From NCBI RefSeq assembly GCF_030148435.1, contig NZ_JASBTN010000079.1:62001-126000 (forward strand): 64,000 nt of DNA. The letters run 5' to 3'. This DNA is from Aliiroseovarius sp. (GTDB lineage Bacteria > Pseudomonadota > Alphaproteobacteria > Rhodobacterales > Rhodobacteraceae). Below, piece by piece: positions 63,597-64,000 of the stretch. How positions within the stretch are numbered: the first letter of the stretch is position 1; the number at the start of each line of letters is the position of its first letter. Below the pieces are notes generated by a model. It saw only the letters and a list, made by a program, of their open reading frames with translations. It searched no databases and was not told the origin of the DNA. Made by a program: the position numbers and the translations under genes.

Positions 63597-64000
63597 TCAG
63601 CCGTAATGCGCCACCGGGGTTCCTGCGACCGCGGACATGTTCAGAAGCCCGCGCGCGGTGATCGACGGGGTGACGATATGGGCGCGGTTGCCCATGCCCA
63701 TCAGGATCGGCCCGACCTCGAGCCCCAGCCCCTTGGTCTTGAGGATGTTGCGTACGGCGCTGGCCGCATCGGCATTGGGGAAAACCAGCACATTGGCCGA
63801 CCCGTTGAACCGCGTATCGGGGAAGATGTGGCGGCGGGTGGCCTCGTCCAGGGCGGCGTCCACATGCATTTCGCCCTCATAGGTGAAATCGCACGGGGTG
63901 GCATCCAGGATGTCCAGCGCGCCACGGGCCCGCACGCCGGTGTCGCAGCCGTGGTTGCCGAATTGCGAATAGGAGCAGATGGCGACCTTCGGGTCGACCC
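63597..64000 (-). CDS. maeB: NADP-dependent malic enzyme, C-terminal part (5' end outside window)
   Basis: The last 134 codons of a protein that enters from the right edge. The visible part is the phosphotransacetylase-like C-terminal domain of the long malic enzyme: CSYSQFGNHG, YEGEMHVDAALDE, GSANVLVFPNADAAS and GLLNMSAVAGTPVAHYG, written in pieces. In this enzyme class the domain is regulatory and does not act as a phosphotransacetylase. The catalytic malic domain lies outside the window. The reaction makes pyruvate from malate. Confidence 0.85.
   Translation of the reverse strand, partial: VDPKVAICSYSQFGNHGCDTGVRARGALDILDATPCDFTYEGEMHVDAALDEATRRHIFPDTRFNGSANVLVFPNADAASAVRNILKTKGLGLEVGPILMGMGNRAHIVTPSITARGLLNMSAVAGTPVAHYG

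Overview
The window is GC-rich, densely coding alphaproteobacterial DNA, most likely from a roseobacter-type member of the Rhodobacteraceae. Support comes from the pcm-like/tolC gene order, a PopZ-like (DUF2497) protein, perfect FNR/FnrL boxes, CbiZ inside a B12-uptake operon, a propionyl-CoA synthetase preceded by TTTGCAAA motifs, and an NDUFS4-like complex I protein. I see no insertion sequence, prophage, CRISPR array or replication origin.

Layout. 1-2691: histidine utilisation (partial hutI diverging from hutF-hutC, with twin operator-like sites between). 2692-8209: a five- or six-gene ABC/LolA-like/outer-membrane system behind a perfect FNR box; its ATPase carries a C-terminal YHS metal-binding domain. 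8449-17747: housekeeping genes (tRNA-Cys, pcm-like, tolC, popZ-like, cobQ, efp, fructosamine kinase, ygfZ, glycosyltransferase) and a small Cys-rich gene behind a second perfect FNR box. 17797-21227: MsbA-like exporter, small membrane protein, HisC-like aminotransferase. 21488-29248: a cobalamin riboswitch followed by nine tightly coupled genes, btuB-btuF-btuC-btuD-cbiZ-exbB-exbD-exbD-tonB, which together look like a self-contained B12/cobinamide uptake and salvage unit with its own energising complex. 29277-35214: SnoaL-like protein, cysK, RND efflux pair. 35448-36983: a disrupted peptidoglycan-binding-domain gene.

37164-47393 holds a complete route from 4-hydroxybenzoate to pyruvate and oxaloacetate by the protocatechuate 4,5-cleavage (meta) pathway: pobA makes protocatechuate, ligAB cleaves it, ligC and ligI pass it through 2-pyrone-4,6-dicarboxylate to oxalomesaconate, and the galD, galB and galC types finish. 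The local LysR regulator has two tandem DNA-binding domains; an AraC-family regulator (pobR type) diverges from pobA. 47472-64000: uspA, small and housekeeping genes (uvrB, glyA, nadK), a possible unassigned structured RNA at 54613-54885, a degenerate NtrC-like activator, prpE behind an array of short-chain-acyl-CoA-regulator-like boxes, and the 3' end of a malic enzyme gene.

The least explained items are the FNR-box/YHS-ABC system, the structured RNA, the tandem-HTH LysR protein, the alternating CCTTCC/GGAAGG elements downstream of the B12 riboswitch, and the activator that lacks the sigma-54 contact loop.
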